DNA from: an uncultured bacterium
Lineage (GTDB): Bacteria > Bacteroidota > Bacteroidia > Bacteroidales > Bacteroidaceae
Direction: 5' to 3'
DNA length: 64,000 bases
Assembly (NCBI GenBank): GCA_905214625.1
Contig: CAJMMQ010000001.1
Coordinates: forward strand, 1 to 64,000
The position numbers and the translations under genes were made by a program. Position 1 is the first letter of the stretch. Each line of letters begins with the position of its first letter. The notes under the pieces are model-generated. The model searched no databases. It was not told the origin of the DNA and was given only the letters and a program-made list of their open reading frames with translations. Positions 33,642 to 42,492 of the stretch are shown here, one piece after another.

Positions 33642-34397
33642 ATGAATTTTGTAGGAATAATACCGGCAAGATATGCATCAACACGTTTTCCGGGAAAACC
33701 TTTGGCAATGTTAGGAGGTAAAACCGTTATTCAGCGCGTATACGAACAGGTAGCCAATATTCTTGATGATGTGTATGTAGCTACAGATGACGAAAGGATT
33801 TTGAAGGCAGTTCAGAATTTTGGAGGAAATGCTGTAATGACTTCACCCGAACATAAAAGCGGAACAGACAGAATTGAAGAAGCTGTAAAATTAATAGGGA
33901 AAAATTTTGATGTGATAATAAACATACAAGGAGACGAGCCTTTTATTCAAGCTTCACAGATTGAAACAATTTGTAAGTGTTTCAACGACGAAGATACAAT
34001 GATTGCCACATTAGGCCGCCCTTTTACGGCCAAAGACTCAATTAAAGATTTGGAAAATCCGAATTCGCCAAAACTTATTTGCGACAACAAAGGTTTTGCC
34101 ATGTATTTCAGCAGAAGCATCATACCGTATATACGGGGAGAAGAAAAGGAAAATTGGATAAATAAATTTACATACTTAAAGCATATTGGATTGTATGCAT
34201 ATAGAGCAAATGTATTAGCAGAAATAACAAAATTACCGCAGTCAAGTTTGGAAATAGCAGAAAGCTTGGAACAATTAAGGTGGCTTCAAAACGGCTATCG
34301 GATAAAAGTAGGTATCACGAATTTTGAAACTATAGGAATTGATACCCCTGATGACTTGAAAAAGGCAGAAGAATTTCTTTGTAGAAGGCCGATGTAG
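33642..34397 (+). CDS. kdsB: 3-deoxy-manno-octulosonate cytidylyltransferase
   Basis: A 251-residue cytoplasmic enzyme that activates Kdo with CTP to CMP-Kdo for lipid A-core synthesis. Motifs: GIIPARYASTRFPGKPLAML (CTP-binding start), DDVYVATDDERI, MTSPEHKSGTDRIEEA and INIQGDEPFIQASQI (metal site), then KHIGLYAYRANVL and GIDTPDDLKKAE. The length is normal. It is a one-gene unit with its own -7 box and terminator. lpxA, another lipid A gene, is 13 kb away. The base composition is AT-rich, like the divergent glgB run. Confidence 0.95.
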   Translation: MNFVGIIPARYASTRFPGKPLAMLGGKTVIQRVYEQVANILDDVYVATDDERILKAVQNFGGNAVMTSPEHKSGTDRIEEAVKLIGKNFDVIINIQGDEPFIQASQIETICKCFNDEDTMIATLGRPFTAKDSIKDLENPNSPKLICDNKGFAMYFSRSIIPYIRGEEKENWINKFTYLKHIGLYAYRANVLAEITKLPQSSLEIAESLEQLRWLQNGYRIKVGITNFETIGIDTPDDLKKAEEFLCRRPM

Positions 34398-34432
34398 GCC
34401 ATGACAGGCAGAAGAAAAGCTTACAAAAAACA

Positions 34433-34482
34433 AAGTCGTCACTCGTAACAATCAAAACATGCCAAATACGGAGTGACGACTT
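34433..34482 (+). terminator. Hairpin terminator after kdsB
   Basis: AAGTCGTCACTC (34433-34444) pairs perfectly with GAGTGACGACTT (34471-34482), 36 bp after the kdsB stop. The loop is 26 bases. Confidence 0.65.
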
Positions 34483-34950
34483 AATACAATATTATTGTTT
34501 TCAGGTGAAACACTCATAGGATTGTTGCAACTAAGCAATTGCTTATAATTTTCCTGTCTTATGAATTTACATCGCTAGCCTGACACGGCAAAGCATCAAC
34601 AATTATAACATCACATATATGATTCTGAAACACAATACTTGCTGTTTTACAGCCTCCAGTGTGTGCAGCACACAACTCTGCTAATATGTTGAGTCTTGTT
34701 TTTCGCTTTTCGTTTTTTACTTTTATCCCAAATCATTAGTCCGTGTATGTTTTAATAATTACAAGTACATTGATGTTTTTTCAGCCGCCTTTTGTTTTCT
34801 ATTGTCGTTTTTCCGTTTGTTCAATATATAACAACAATCCTGCCATATCCTAATGCGATTCGGGATAAGGAATCTGTATGAAAATGTCGGTCTGGTCGGA
34901 GAACAGACAGTTTTGTTTTGTGTTATATAACTAATTGATAATGAGGGCGT

Positions 34951-35036
34951 TGTAAAAGATGGCCTTTTAGGCTCCAATATGCCGTCTTTTAGCGTGCAAA
35001 AGGTGCCCTTTTGGATTGTAAAAGGTGTCCTTTCAG
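34951..35036. repeat. Array of four 22-bp AAAA-N7-TTTT units
   Basis: Units begin at 34954, 34976, 34998 and 35020, exactly 22 bp apart: AAAAGATGGCCTTTT, a degenerate AATATGCCGTCTTTT, AAAAGGTGCCCTTTT and AAAAGGTGTCCTTTC. It lies between the 3' ends of kdsB and the outer-membrane barrel gene. I saw nothing else in 34483-34950. Confidence 0.75.
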
Positions 35037-35119
35037 AAAATCATAGCCGTAATCATGCCGCCTAACTGTGGATGTTTCTGGCTTTACTTTATGTCTTCGG
35101 CCATGAAGTCAGGGCGGCG

Positions 35120-37744
35120 TCAGTAGGTCCATTTCAGTCCAGCCATCAGGCAGCCGGGCATTCTGTTGTATCTCTCAACTGCCGAATAATATGGAGTTAC
35201 CAGCGTGTTTATCCAGCTGTTGCTGTCGAGGTTCAGCACATTCTCTGCGCTCAGCTTCAGCGTAAGGCGCCTGATTTTGTATTCGGCGCTGAGTCCGAGG
35301 TCGTAAATGTCATATCTGTATGTGTCTGTCTTGCTGTGGCTGTAGGCCATGCTTGCCGCAAACTTCAGGCGGCCTGTCTTTACATACAGCTTGCCTCCGG
35401 CCTCAATGCCGCTTATGTCGGTCTTTGTGCGTGATGATGCAATGTCGCTGATGCGGCGCGAGTAGCCCAGCGATGCCTCGCCGTTGAACATCGAGCGGAA
35501 GTTTGACGCCACTATGGCTTTGGCCTTCAGCGACTTCAGCGTTGAGGTGTTGTCCATGCCGTTGAGCACCGACGGCGACTCCACGTAGTTTGCCATCAGG
35601 TTAATCTTTATGCTGAGGGGTATTGCCGACAGCCTTTTCTCAAGGTTGGCCATGGCGTATATGTTGTCGGCATGACTGCCGTAGGCATACGCCACGGTGC
35701 TTGTTGTGCCCTCCTGGCTCACCACGGGCGTCAGCGCATGGTCCTGCCGCTGCATATTGGCATACACGGTGAGGTAGGTCTGGCTTGCGGTGTTGTAGTT
35801 GTTATAGTTGAGCGACAGGCTTGTGCCGGTCTGAAACGGCGTACCTATTGCCGATGCCGCCGTCATTTCGTTGTACGATTCAATCAGCGTCAGCGCGGAC
35901 ATCTTGGCGGTTTCGGTGCGGTTTTTGGTTCTCGACAGACTGAGCGACAGGCTGTGGGCGTTGCTGAAGTCGTAGCTCAGGCTCAGCGACGGGTACACCT
36001 TAACCCTGTTTTCGCTCTGTCGGCCGGTTATGCTGCTGCGCTCCACCGTCACCGATGCGCCGGCGTTTACCTTCAGCGCGCCCTTGGTGTTGCGTGCAAA
36101 TATGTTGGCCGAATATTCGTCGGTCTGTATCTTGTCCTCGCCTCCGGCTGTCTGTTCCGATGTAAGCCTCAGTGTGTTCTGCTCATGCTGCTGCGACACC
36201 GACGCGTTGAGGCTTACACACTGCATCAGGTTAAGGCTGTAGCCCGCCTCAGAGCCTATGCTCAGCCGGCGTGTCGTGCGGTGCTGGCTTATGTAGAAGT
36301 CGTTGCCGCCGTTATTTGCCGTGCCGTAGTCAACGGGCAGAAGCCGTCGGTTGGTTGTCAGCATGCTGCGGTCTTTGTCGTCGTTCCATGCAAAGTTGCC
36401 GTTTACAAACAGCAGTCCTTTGCCTGCCGACACGTTGAGCGAGACATTGCTCTCTATGTCGCACCCGTTGTTTTTTGCCGTATTGTCATACTTGGTTCCG
36501 CCCGTTCCGCTGTTGGTGGCTGCTGTGCCGAGGCTGATGTCGCTCATGCCGGCCTTTATGTTCCAGCGCAGTTGCGCCTTGTCCGTGGGACGCCAGTCGG
36601 CCGCCAGCTTCGCCGTCAGAAAGTTTCCGCGGTTGTCGGTCGTAGATGCGCTCCTCACCAGCGTGTCGGCCGACAGGTAAGTTTCGTCTCTTTCCGTCCG
36701 GCTGTGGGTGTCAGAGTGGTTGAAGAGCAGACTGCCGTTTATCTCTAACCGGTCTGACGCCTTGTATTTCGCGTTGAGCGTGGCCATGTTGTTCATGTCC
36801 TTGCACAGGTTGTCGGGCCTGTACAGCAGCGATGTCTCCGCGCCGGATATCTTTATGCTGGTCTGTCCCGATGCCGTTACGTTGCCGCCGCTCATCATGT
36901 GGCTCAGGTAGTCGTTGAGCGAGAATACGGGCGTGCCGGTGTTGTTGCCCGACAGAATGGCCGTCAGCGAGAGCCTGTTGCCTGCACCGAGTGTAAACGA
37001 CTTTGCGTTGTATTTGTCCTTGTAGCCGCCGCTTGCGTCGGCATATCCCGACAGCCGGCCCAGGCCCTTGGTCTTGATGTTCAGCGCGGTGTTGTCCCTG
37101 CGCCCGTAGTTGCTGCCCGGCGTGCCGTCTTTATAGTTCTTAATTATCTCCGCTCCTGCAACAACGTCGGCGGGCATGTTCTTTATCACGAGGCCGTCAG
37201 ACTCGCGCGTAAACAGGTCGCGCCCGTCTATCAGCAGCTTGTCCACTGCCTTTCCGCCGTAAGACACGTTGCCGCCTTCGCTCACGCTCACGCCCGGCAG
37301 CTTTTCAAGTATGTCGCTTACGCTGTTCTCAAAGCCGTTGCTGAAGTGGCCTGTGTCAAACTTCACGGTGTCGCCGGCCATCTTTATTCCCGTGTAAGTG
37401 CCTTTCACGACAATCTCGCTCAGTGACCTTTCGTCGTGCTCCATCACAATGTCGGTGCTTTCGGGCATGACTCTTGCCTTTACCTTGCGGTCTTTATATC
37501 CCAGACACTTTGCCTGCACCCACATGTCGCCGCCCGATTTTGGCGATATGCTGTAAGAGCCGTCCTTGCGGGTTATGGCGTAGCCTTTCATCGGCGGCGT
37601 CAGCAGACTGTCGGAATACAGCAGCACCGTGGCACCGGCCACGGCCTCTCCCTGCAAGTCTTTGACGTGACCGCTGATTATGGTCTGGGCATGGGCCGAC
37701 ATGCATATATTAAATATGATAATAAGCAAAAGCTTTCTTTTCAT
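35120..37744 (-). CDS. TonB-receptor-like outer-membrane beta-barrel protein
   Basis: From the ATG at 37744 the protein has 874 residues with a signal peptide ending SAHAQ. Residues 22-100 are a carboxypeptidase-regulatory-like domain (ISGHVKDLQGEAVAGATVLL), residues 108-215 a plug (VSDILEKLPGVSVSEGGNVS and KAVDKLLIDGRDLF), and the rest a beta-barrel ending in an aromatic residue (MAGLKWTY). This is the outer-membrane beta-barrel family related to TonB-dependent receptors but without a SusD partner. It is followed upstream by a GLPGLI gene on the same strand (37-bp gap), a pairing I recall from other Bacteroidetes. Its ligand is unknown. Confidence 0.8.
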   Translation of the reverse strand: MKRKLLLIIIFNICMSAHAQTIISGHVKDLQGEAVAGATVLLYSDSLLTPPMKGYAITRKDGSYSISPKSGGDMWVQAKCLGYKDRKVKARVMPESTDIVMEHDERSLSEIVVKGTYTGIKMAGDTVKFDTGHFSNGFENSVSDILEKLPGVSVSEGGNVSYGGKAVDKLLIDGRDLFTRESDGLVIKNMPADVVAGAEIIKNYKDGTPGSNYGRRDNTALNIKTKGLGRLSGYADASGGYKDKYNAKSFTLGAGNRLSLTAILSGNNTGTPVFSLNDYLSHMMSGGNVTASGQTSIKISGAETSLLYRPDNLCKDMNNMATLNAKYKASDRLEINGSLLFNHSDTHSRTERDETYLSADTLVRSASTTDNRGNFLTAKLAADWRPTDKAQLRWNIKAGMSDISLGTAATNSGTGGTKYDNTAKNNGCDIESNVSLNVSAGKGLLFVNGNFAWNDDKDRSMLTTNRRLLPVDYGTANNGGNDFYISQHRTTRRLSIGSEAGYSLNLMQCVSLNASVSQQHEQNTLRLTSEQTAGGEDKIQTDEYSANIFARNTKGALKVNAGASVTVERSSITGRQSENRVKVYPSLSLSYDFSNAHSLSLSLSRTKNRTETAKMSALTLIESYNEMTAASAIGTPFQTGTSLSLNYNNYNTASQTYLTVYANMQRQDHALTPVVSQEGTTSTVAYAYGSHADNIYAMANLEKRLSAIPLSIKINLMANYVESPSVLNGMDNTSTLKSLKAKAIVASNFRSMFNGEASLGYSRRISDIASSRTKTDISGIEAGGKLYVKTGRLKFAASMAYSHSKTDTYRYDIYDLGLSAEYKIRRLTLKLSAENVLNLDSNSWINTLVTPYYSAVERYNRMPGCLMAGLKWTY

Positions 37745-37781
37745 CGCCACAAGGCTTGGTGTGATGCTCTTAAACAATAAT

Positions 37782-38471
37782 TTATTCCATATACGTCACC
37801 TTGTCCGCGCTGTCTAACAGCTTTTTGTAGTTGTGGTCAACTTTTTCTGAATATTCTTCTTCGGTTATGGCCGTTCCTTCCGTAGGCTCTTTCAGTTCGA
37901 TGTTGTCAACTTCCGTCATGCTTTCAAGGCTGAGAGTGTATGCAGGTGTGGTTATCCTTACAACAAGTCCGGGCAGGCCGTAATATCCGAGAGGGGCGCA
38001 CGCAAAAGGAATTTCGGGCGTAAACCACGCCGTGATGCGCGGGTCTTGCCTGAGCGTTGCCTTATAGCAGGTTTTTCCGAGTACGTTTTCAGTTTTTTCC
38101 TCTACGTCCCAGTCGAGTCTGTTGGCATGTCCCTTTACAAGGTATAGCTTGTTGACGAATTCACTTTGGGTAACTTTTATGCTGTCGTCAAGGTCTACGT
38201 AAATATTCCTTTCATCAACCATAAGCGGCACTTTGTCAACACTTTCGGGCTCTTTCGTAAAAAGATATTTGTTGCCGACGGCTGTTAGCGAATATATCTT
38301 TTTGTCTTCCTGAATATCGCGTATAACCATCTTTTTTGCAATCTCATTTTCCATCTCATAAACACCCTTGCTGACCTCCATTGATGATGAATATATACAT
38401 CTTATCCCTTTTGTCTGTGAAAAAGCTGAAATAGCGGTTACCGACAATAATAGTGTTGTGAAAAATCTCAT
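37782..38471 (-). CDS. GLPGLI family secreted protein
   Basis: From the ATG at 38471 the protein has 229 residues with a signal peptide (MRFFTTLLLSVTAISAFSQ). The mature part has GKTCYKATLRQDPRITAWFT followed by the namesake motif GYYGLPGLVVRI (family GLPGLI; conserved Y-G-L-P-G-L). The remainder is beta-rich with a charged C-terminus. Proteins of this family are exported, and their function is unknown. Its gene immediately precedes the outer-membrane barrel gene, so they may form an uptake or assembly pair. The frame runs to 38525 but without a signal peptide. Confidence 0.85.
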   Translation of the reverse strand: MRFFTTLLLSVTAISAFSQTKGIRCIYSSSMEVSKGVYEMENEIAKKMVIRDIQEDKKIYSLTAVGNKYLFTKEPESVDKVPLMVDERNIYVDLDDSIKVTQSEFVNKLYLVKGHANRLDWDVEEKTENVLGKTCYKATLRQDPRITAWFTPEIPFACAPLGYYGLPGLVVRITTPAYTLSLESMTEVDNIELKEPTEGTAITEEEYSEKVDHNYKKLLDSADKVTYME

Positions 38472-38921
38472 ATCCGTAAAACTTTTATGTTGTTTGGTTT
38501 GCATATAAAATTTAAAACATGGCATTTTCTTTAGCCAAAAATCATTCAGCCTGTTGTTCGTTCCGTGACGTAATGAAATTGCATAAGAAAATACTTCGGG
38601 CCGTAGAAACTTGTAGTTTGGCTTCGGCTGCAGTTCGGCGAGGCATTACGGATGGCCGGTGTTGATTGTCGGATGTGTTGTTCTCATAATATATCTTTTT
38701 TAGTTTAAGGCAGGTGGAAACCTTAATGTTAGAGTATCAGCAAATTTATAAAAATATTTCAATGCCGGTTGTCTGCTGTTTTTATTTAAGACGTTTTACG
38801 CTTTGTTTAATCATGTTTTGAGTTATGGCATCGTCAGGGCAAAGGATAATAAAGAGTAAGAAAACGGCTGTTGTGTCATTGTTTTTTTGTAATTTTGCAG
38901 CCGCTTAGAATTTTTTTGATT
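38472..38921. other. Intergenic region between GLPGLI and the nucleotidyltransferase
   Basis: About 450 bp between divergent genes. It holds the -7 box TAATTTTG (38890-38897, plus), 24 bp before the ATG at 38922. No repeat unit or hairpin of note was seen. Confidence 0.45.
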
Positions 38922-40358
38922 ATGAAGTTACTGACAAACGCCGAATTGGCAAGCCTGCTTGATAAAGATATATTCCATAAGATTTCTTCTGCCGCCGATT
39001 CGCTTAACCTCGAATGTTATGTTGTCGGCGGATATGTCCGCGACCTGTTTCTTGAAAGACCGTCGAACGATATCGACGTGGTTGTGGTGGGCAGCGGCAT
39101 ACAGCTTGCCGACGCACTGAAAAAGGAACTTGGGCGCAAGGCAAAGCTGTCGGTGTTCCGCAATTTCGGAACGGCACAGGTGAAGTACCGCGATCTTGAG
39201 GTGGAGTTTGTCGGCGCAAGAAAAGAAAGCTATACGCACGACTCGCGCAAGCCGGTGGTTGAAGACGGCACGCTGGAGGACGACCAGAACAGGCGCGACT
39301 TTACGATAAACGCTCTTGCCGTGTGTCTTAACGGGCCGCGCTTCGGCGAGCTTGTAGACCCATTCGACGGAATTGCCGACATGGAAGACGGCATAATACG
39401 CACGCCGCTCGACCCCGATATAACTTTCTCTGACGACCCGCTGCGCATGTTGCGCTGCATAAGGTTTGCCACTCAGCTTAACTTCTTTATCGAAGAGGAG
39501 ACGTTCGACGCCCTTGAGCGCAACGCCGACCGCATAAGCATAATCAGCGGAGAGCGCATTGCCGAGGAGCTCGACAAGATAATGATGACCAAGACGCCGA
39601 GCAAGGGCTTCGTTGACCTGCAGCGCTGTGGTCTGCTTCAGCGCATACTGCCCGAGCTGGCTGCCATGGATATGGTGGAGACAAGGCAGGGAAGAGCGCA
39701 CAAAAACAACTTTTATCACACGCTTGAGGTGCTCGACAACGTGTGCAAGCACTCTGACAACCTGTGGCTGAGATGGGCTGCGCTGATGCACGACATAGGC
39801 AAACCGAAGACCAAGCGATGGGACCAGAAGATAGGATGGACCTTCCATAACCATAATTATGTAGGTGCAAAGATGGTGCCAGAGATATTCAGACGACTGA
39901 AACTGCCGCTTGACAGCAAGATGAAGTATGTGCAGAAGCTCGTAAACCTGCATATGCGGCCAATAGTTATTGCCGACGACGTGGTTACGGACAGTGCCGT
40001 AAGGCGACTGCTTAACGATGCCGGCGACGACATTGACGACCTGATGTTGCTGTGCGAGGCCGACATAACGAGCAAGAACGAGGTGCGCAAGCGCCATTTC
40101 CTCGAAAATTTCCGCATAGTGCGCTCTAAGCTCCACGACCTGAAGGAAAAGGACTACAAGCGCCTGCTGCAGCCCTGCATCGACGGAACAGAGATAATGG
40201 AGATGTTCAACCTTAAGCCTTCGCGCGAGGTGGGCGAACTGAAGAAGGTGCTGAAAGACGCCGTGCTCGACAACAAGGTGCCCAACGAACGTGAGCCGCT
40301 GATGCAGCTGCTAATGGAGAAGGCCGGGGAAATGGGACTTTGTCAGGGCAATGCTTAA
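38922..40358 (+). CDS. CCA-adding / poly(A) polymerase-type nucleotidyltransferase with HD domain
   Basis: A 478-residue protein. The N-terminal nucleotidyltransferase domain shows YVVGGYVRDLFLERPSNDID with the metal-binding DxD, then RRDFTINALAVCLN and DPLRMLRCIRFATQL. The RNA-binding neck follows, and residues 255-380 form an HD phosphohydrolase domain (FYHTLEVLDNVCKHS and WAALMHDIGKPKTKRW). This is the class II tRNA nucleotidyltransferase pattern with HD domain, as in CCA-adding enzymes; poly(A) polymerase has the same fold and cannot be excluded. Since the window's tRNA does not encode CCA, a CCA enzyme is needed. The start at 38922 fits the family and the promoter. Confidence 0.85.
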   Translation: MKLLTNAELASLLDKDIFHKISSAADSLNLECYVVGGYVRDLFLERPSNDIDVVVVGSGIQLADALKKELGRKAKLSVFRNFGTAQVKYRDLEVEFVGARKESYTHDSRKPVVEDGTLEDDQNRRDFTINALAVCLNGPRFGELVDPFDGIADMEDGIIRTPLDPDITFSDDPLRMLRCIRFATQLNFFIEEETFDALERNADRISIISGERIAEELDKIMMTKTPSKGFVDLQRCGLLQRILPELAAMDMVETRQGRAHKNNFYHTLEVLDNVCKHSDNLWLRWAALMHDIGKPKTKRWDQKIGWTFHNHNYVGAKMVPEIFRRLKLPLDSKMKYVQKLVNLHMRPIVIADDVVTDSAVRRLLNDAGDDIDDLMLLCEADITSKNEVRKRHFLENFRIVRSKLHDLKEKDYKRLLQPCIDGTEIMEMFNLKPSREVGELKKVLKDAVLDNKVPNEREPLMQLLMEKAGEMGLCQGNA

Positions 40359-40578
40359 TGTATCCATGTTGTTCGGATATGGACAGGCTGCGTATGTGCA
40401 TCGGCTGAATGTAAATCTTTTTTATTTTTTTACAGACGTTTGACGCTTCTACAGCACCAATGTACGTGGCGCAACGGCATTTCAGACTGAAAATAGCCCC
40501 AAAAACAATAGTTTTGTTAAGTGTCTGGTGCGTTGTGTTTTAGCATTGTCTGTGGCAGAAGTTTTGTTTTTCTGAAAT

Positions 40579-40690
40579 GTAAAATACGGCATATTGCAGT
40601 GCAAAACATGCCCTTTTAGAGGTCAAAATGTCGCCTTTTGCGTTCTAAAATCACCTATTTGTGTCTTTAAAACAGGCTGTTTTTATATAC
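40579..40690. repeat. Array of five 22-bp AAAA-N7-TTTT units
   Basis: Units begin at 40581, 40603, 40625, 40647 and 40669, an exact 22-bp step: AAAATACGGCATATT, AAAACATGCCCTTTT, AAAATGTCGCCTTTT, AAAATCACCTATTTG, AAAACAGGCTGTTTT. The A-tract and the T-tract keep their offsets (11 bp) while the seven bases between vary. It is the most regular array in the window. It lies in the 812-bp gap between two plus-strand genes. Apart from the promoter at 41073 I saw nothing else in this gap. Confidence 0.8.
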
Positions 40691-41072
40691 GAAATCTTAC
40701 ACACTGTAAATTAATCTTAAATTACTTGCTCTATAATGTGCGATAATTTAACATAATTTTATCGTCCGTTTTCTGTTTCATTAAAAATAAATGTCCTGTT
40801 TTTTTACTACTTCCGGCGTGGCAGGATAGTCTCCTTTTTCTTCGGACAGTGTAATGATATATGAGATTTTGTGTAATCCGCTGCATAGCATTTGCGGCTT
40901 GTCTTGCGGCTGTTTTTTCAGGTAGCATTGCCGGCTTCAAAATTTTTTGCCCGGCTTTAAATTTTGATGTGCACACTATTCAAAATGTTTTGGGTGATGT
41001 CGTTTACAGTGAATTAGAGTTAAAACACAATAATTATCATTTAACCTTAATGTAATATCCAATAATAATATG

Positions 41073-41080
41073 TACATTTG
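41073..41080 (+). promoter_or_regulatory. -7 box of the RND efflux operon
   Basis: TACATTTG, about 90 bp before the adaptor gene ATG at 41171. The -33 box is unclear. Confidence 0.5.
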
Positions 41081-41170
41081 CATCTCGAAAACTACGGATG
41101 TGAAAATAGTTTTCAGAATATGATATAAGCAAATTAGAAATAATAGTATAAAAATTTTTAGAAAATAGGT

Positions 41171-42367
41171 ATGAAAAGAAACAAATTTTTATTGCTTGCA
41201 GTTGCTGTTGCCGCAATGCTAACATCGTGCGGGGGCAAGCAGGGAGGAAAAATGGGCGACAATGAGTTCGCTGTGAGGACAATAGAGACGCAGACCGCGG
41301 ATCTCCAGTCTTCTTATCCTGCATCAATCAAGGGCGTACAGGATGTGGAAATTCGTCCGAAAATATCGGGATTTATAACTAAGCTTTGTGTAAAGGAAGG
41401 CCAGGCCGTAAAGCGCGGCCAGCTGCTGTTCGTTATAGACAACGTTACATACGCTGCTGCAGTGCGCCAGGCCAAGGCTGCCGTTAATTCTGCTAAAGCT
41501 CAGCTTAATACTGCAACTCTTACATACGAGAACAGCGAGAAGCTCTTCAAAAACAACGTTATAGGTTCTTATGAGCTGCAGTCGGCAAAGAACAGCTACG
41601 AGTCTGCCAAGGCAGCTCTTGCACAGGCACAGGCAACCTATGTGTCGGCAAAGCAGAATCTCGACTTCTGCTATGTTACAAGTCCGGCCAACGGTGTTAT
41701 AGGCGACCTGCCTTACAGGGTAGGAGCGTTAGTAAGCTCTTCGAGTGCTGAGGCGCTTACAACTGTGTCAGACATAAACACAATGCAGGTTTACTTCTCC
41801 ATGACAGAGAAAGACCTTTTGGACATGACAAAGACTACAGGCGGACTGCATGCCGCAATAAAGGACTATCCTCCTGTAAAGTTGCAGCTTGCCGACGGCA
41901 CAATTTATGGACATGAGGGCCGTGTGGCTGCCGTAAGCGGCGTTATCGACCAGAGCACGGGTTCTGTGTCAATACGTGCAGACTTCCCCAACCCTGAGCA
42001 TCTGCTCAAGAGCGGCGGTTCGGGCAGCATCGTTGTGCCCCATGTAAGTTCTTCTGCAATCATCGTTCCGCAGGAGGCTGTTGTGCAGGTTCAGGACAGA
42101 TATTTCGTCTATATCGTAGGAAAGGACAACAAGGTTAAATACAGCCCTGTAACGGTTAATCCTAACAACGACGGAAAGAATTACATCATTGAAAGCGGAT
42201 TAAAGGTAGGCGACCGTATTGTGGTTAAGGGTGTTACAACTCTGAAAGACGGTATGCAGATAACCCCGATAACAGAGGCTCAGTATCAGGAAAAGCTGAA
42301 GAAGACAAGCGAGATGGGCTCACATCAGAACGACCTGAACAAATTAAAAGAAGACCTGACAAAGTAA
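41171..42367 (+). CDS. RND efflux periplasmic adaptor (membrane fusion lipoprotein)
   Basis: A 398-residue protein with a lipoprotein signal (LLAVAVAAMLTSC). The mature part has the AcrA/MexA pattern: VQDVEIRPKISGFITKLCVK (first lipoyl half), VKRGQLLFVID, a long alpha-hairpin of about residues 95-165 (AKAALAQAQATYVSAKQNLD), then the second lipoyl half SPANGVIGDLPYRVGALVSS, a beta-barrel region, and the membrane-proximal GLKVGDRIVVKGVTTLKDG. It links the inner-membrane pump to the outer-membrane channel. The permease and TolC-type genes follow on the same strand, so this leads a three-gene tripartite efflux operon. Confidence 0.92.
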   Translation: MKRNKFLLLAVAVAAMLTSCGGKQGGKMGDNEFAVRTIETQTADLQSSYPASIKGVQDVEIRPKISGFITKLCVKEGQAVKRGQLLFVIDNVTYAAAVRQAKAAVNSAKAQLNTATLTYENSEKLFKNNVIGSYELQSAKNSYESAKAALAQAQATYVSAKQNLDFCYVTSPANGVIGDLPYRVGALVSSSSAEALTTVSDINTMQVYFSMTEKDLLDMTKTTGGLHAAIKDYPPVKLQLADGTIYGHEGRVAAVSGVIDQSTGSVSIRADFPNPEHLLKSGGSGSIVVPHVSSSAIIVPQEAVVQVQDRYFVYIVGKDNKVKYSPVTVNPNNDGKNYIIESGLKVGDRIVVKGVTTLKDGMQITPITEAQYQEKLKKTSEMGSHQNDLNKLKEDLTK

Positions 42368-42492
42368 ATAGGGCTCAATAAGGCTTGATGGTTTGAAGCA
42401 GTTAAAATTATGGAGTGGTCAGTTCTTTTTGATGCTCCGTTGCTCCTGCCCATAAGCTTAATAGCCTCATAAACAAAGTAAAATAAAAAAAC

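Noticed and set aside
38928..40136. 402-codon minus-strand open frame
   Set aside because: Antisense shadow of the nucleotidyltransferase gene; composition is unlike a protein and it has no start signals.
40579..40690. CRISPR array
   Set aside because: Units recur every 22 bp with no constant repeat and unique spacer pairs, the conserved part is only A- and T-tracts, and no cas genes are present.
40861..41055. 64-codon plus-strand frame with a hydrophobic start
   Set aside because: It could pass for a small signal-bearing peptide, but it lies in the AT-rich gap before the efflux operon, has no promoter of its own that I can see, and no recognisable sequence.
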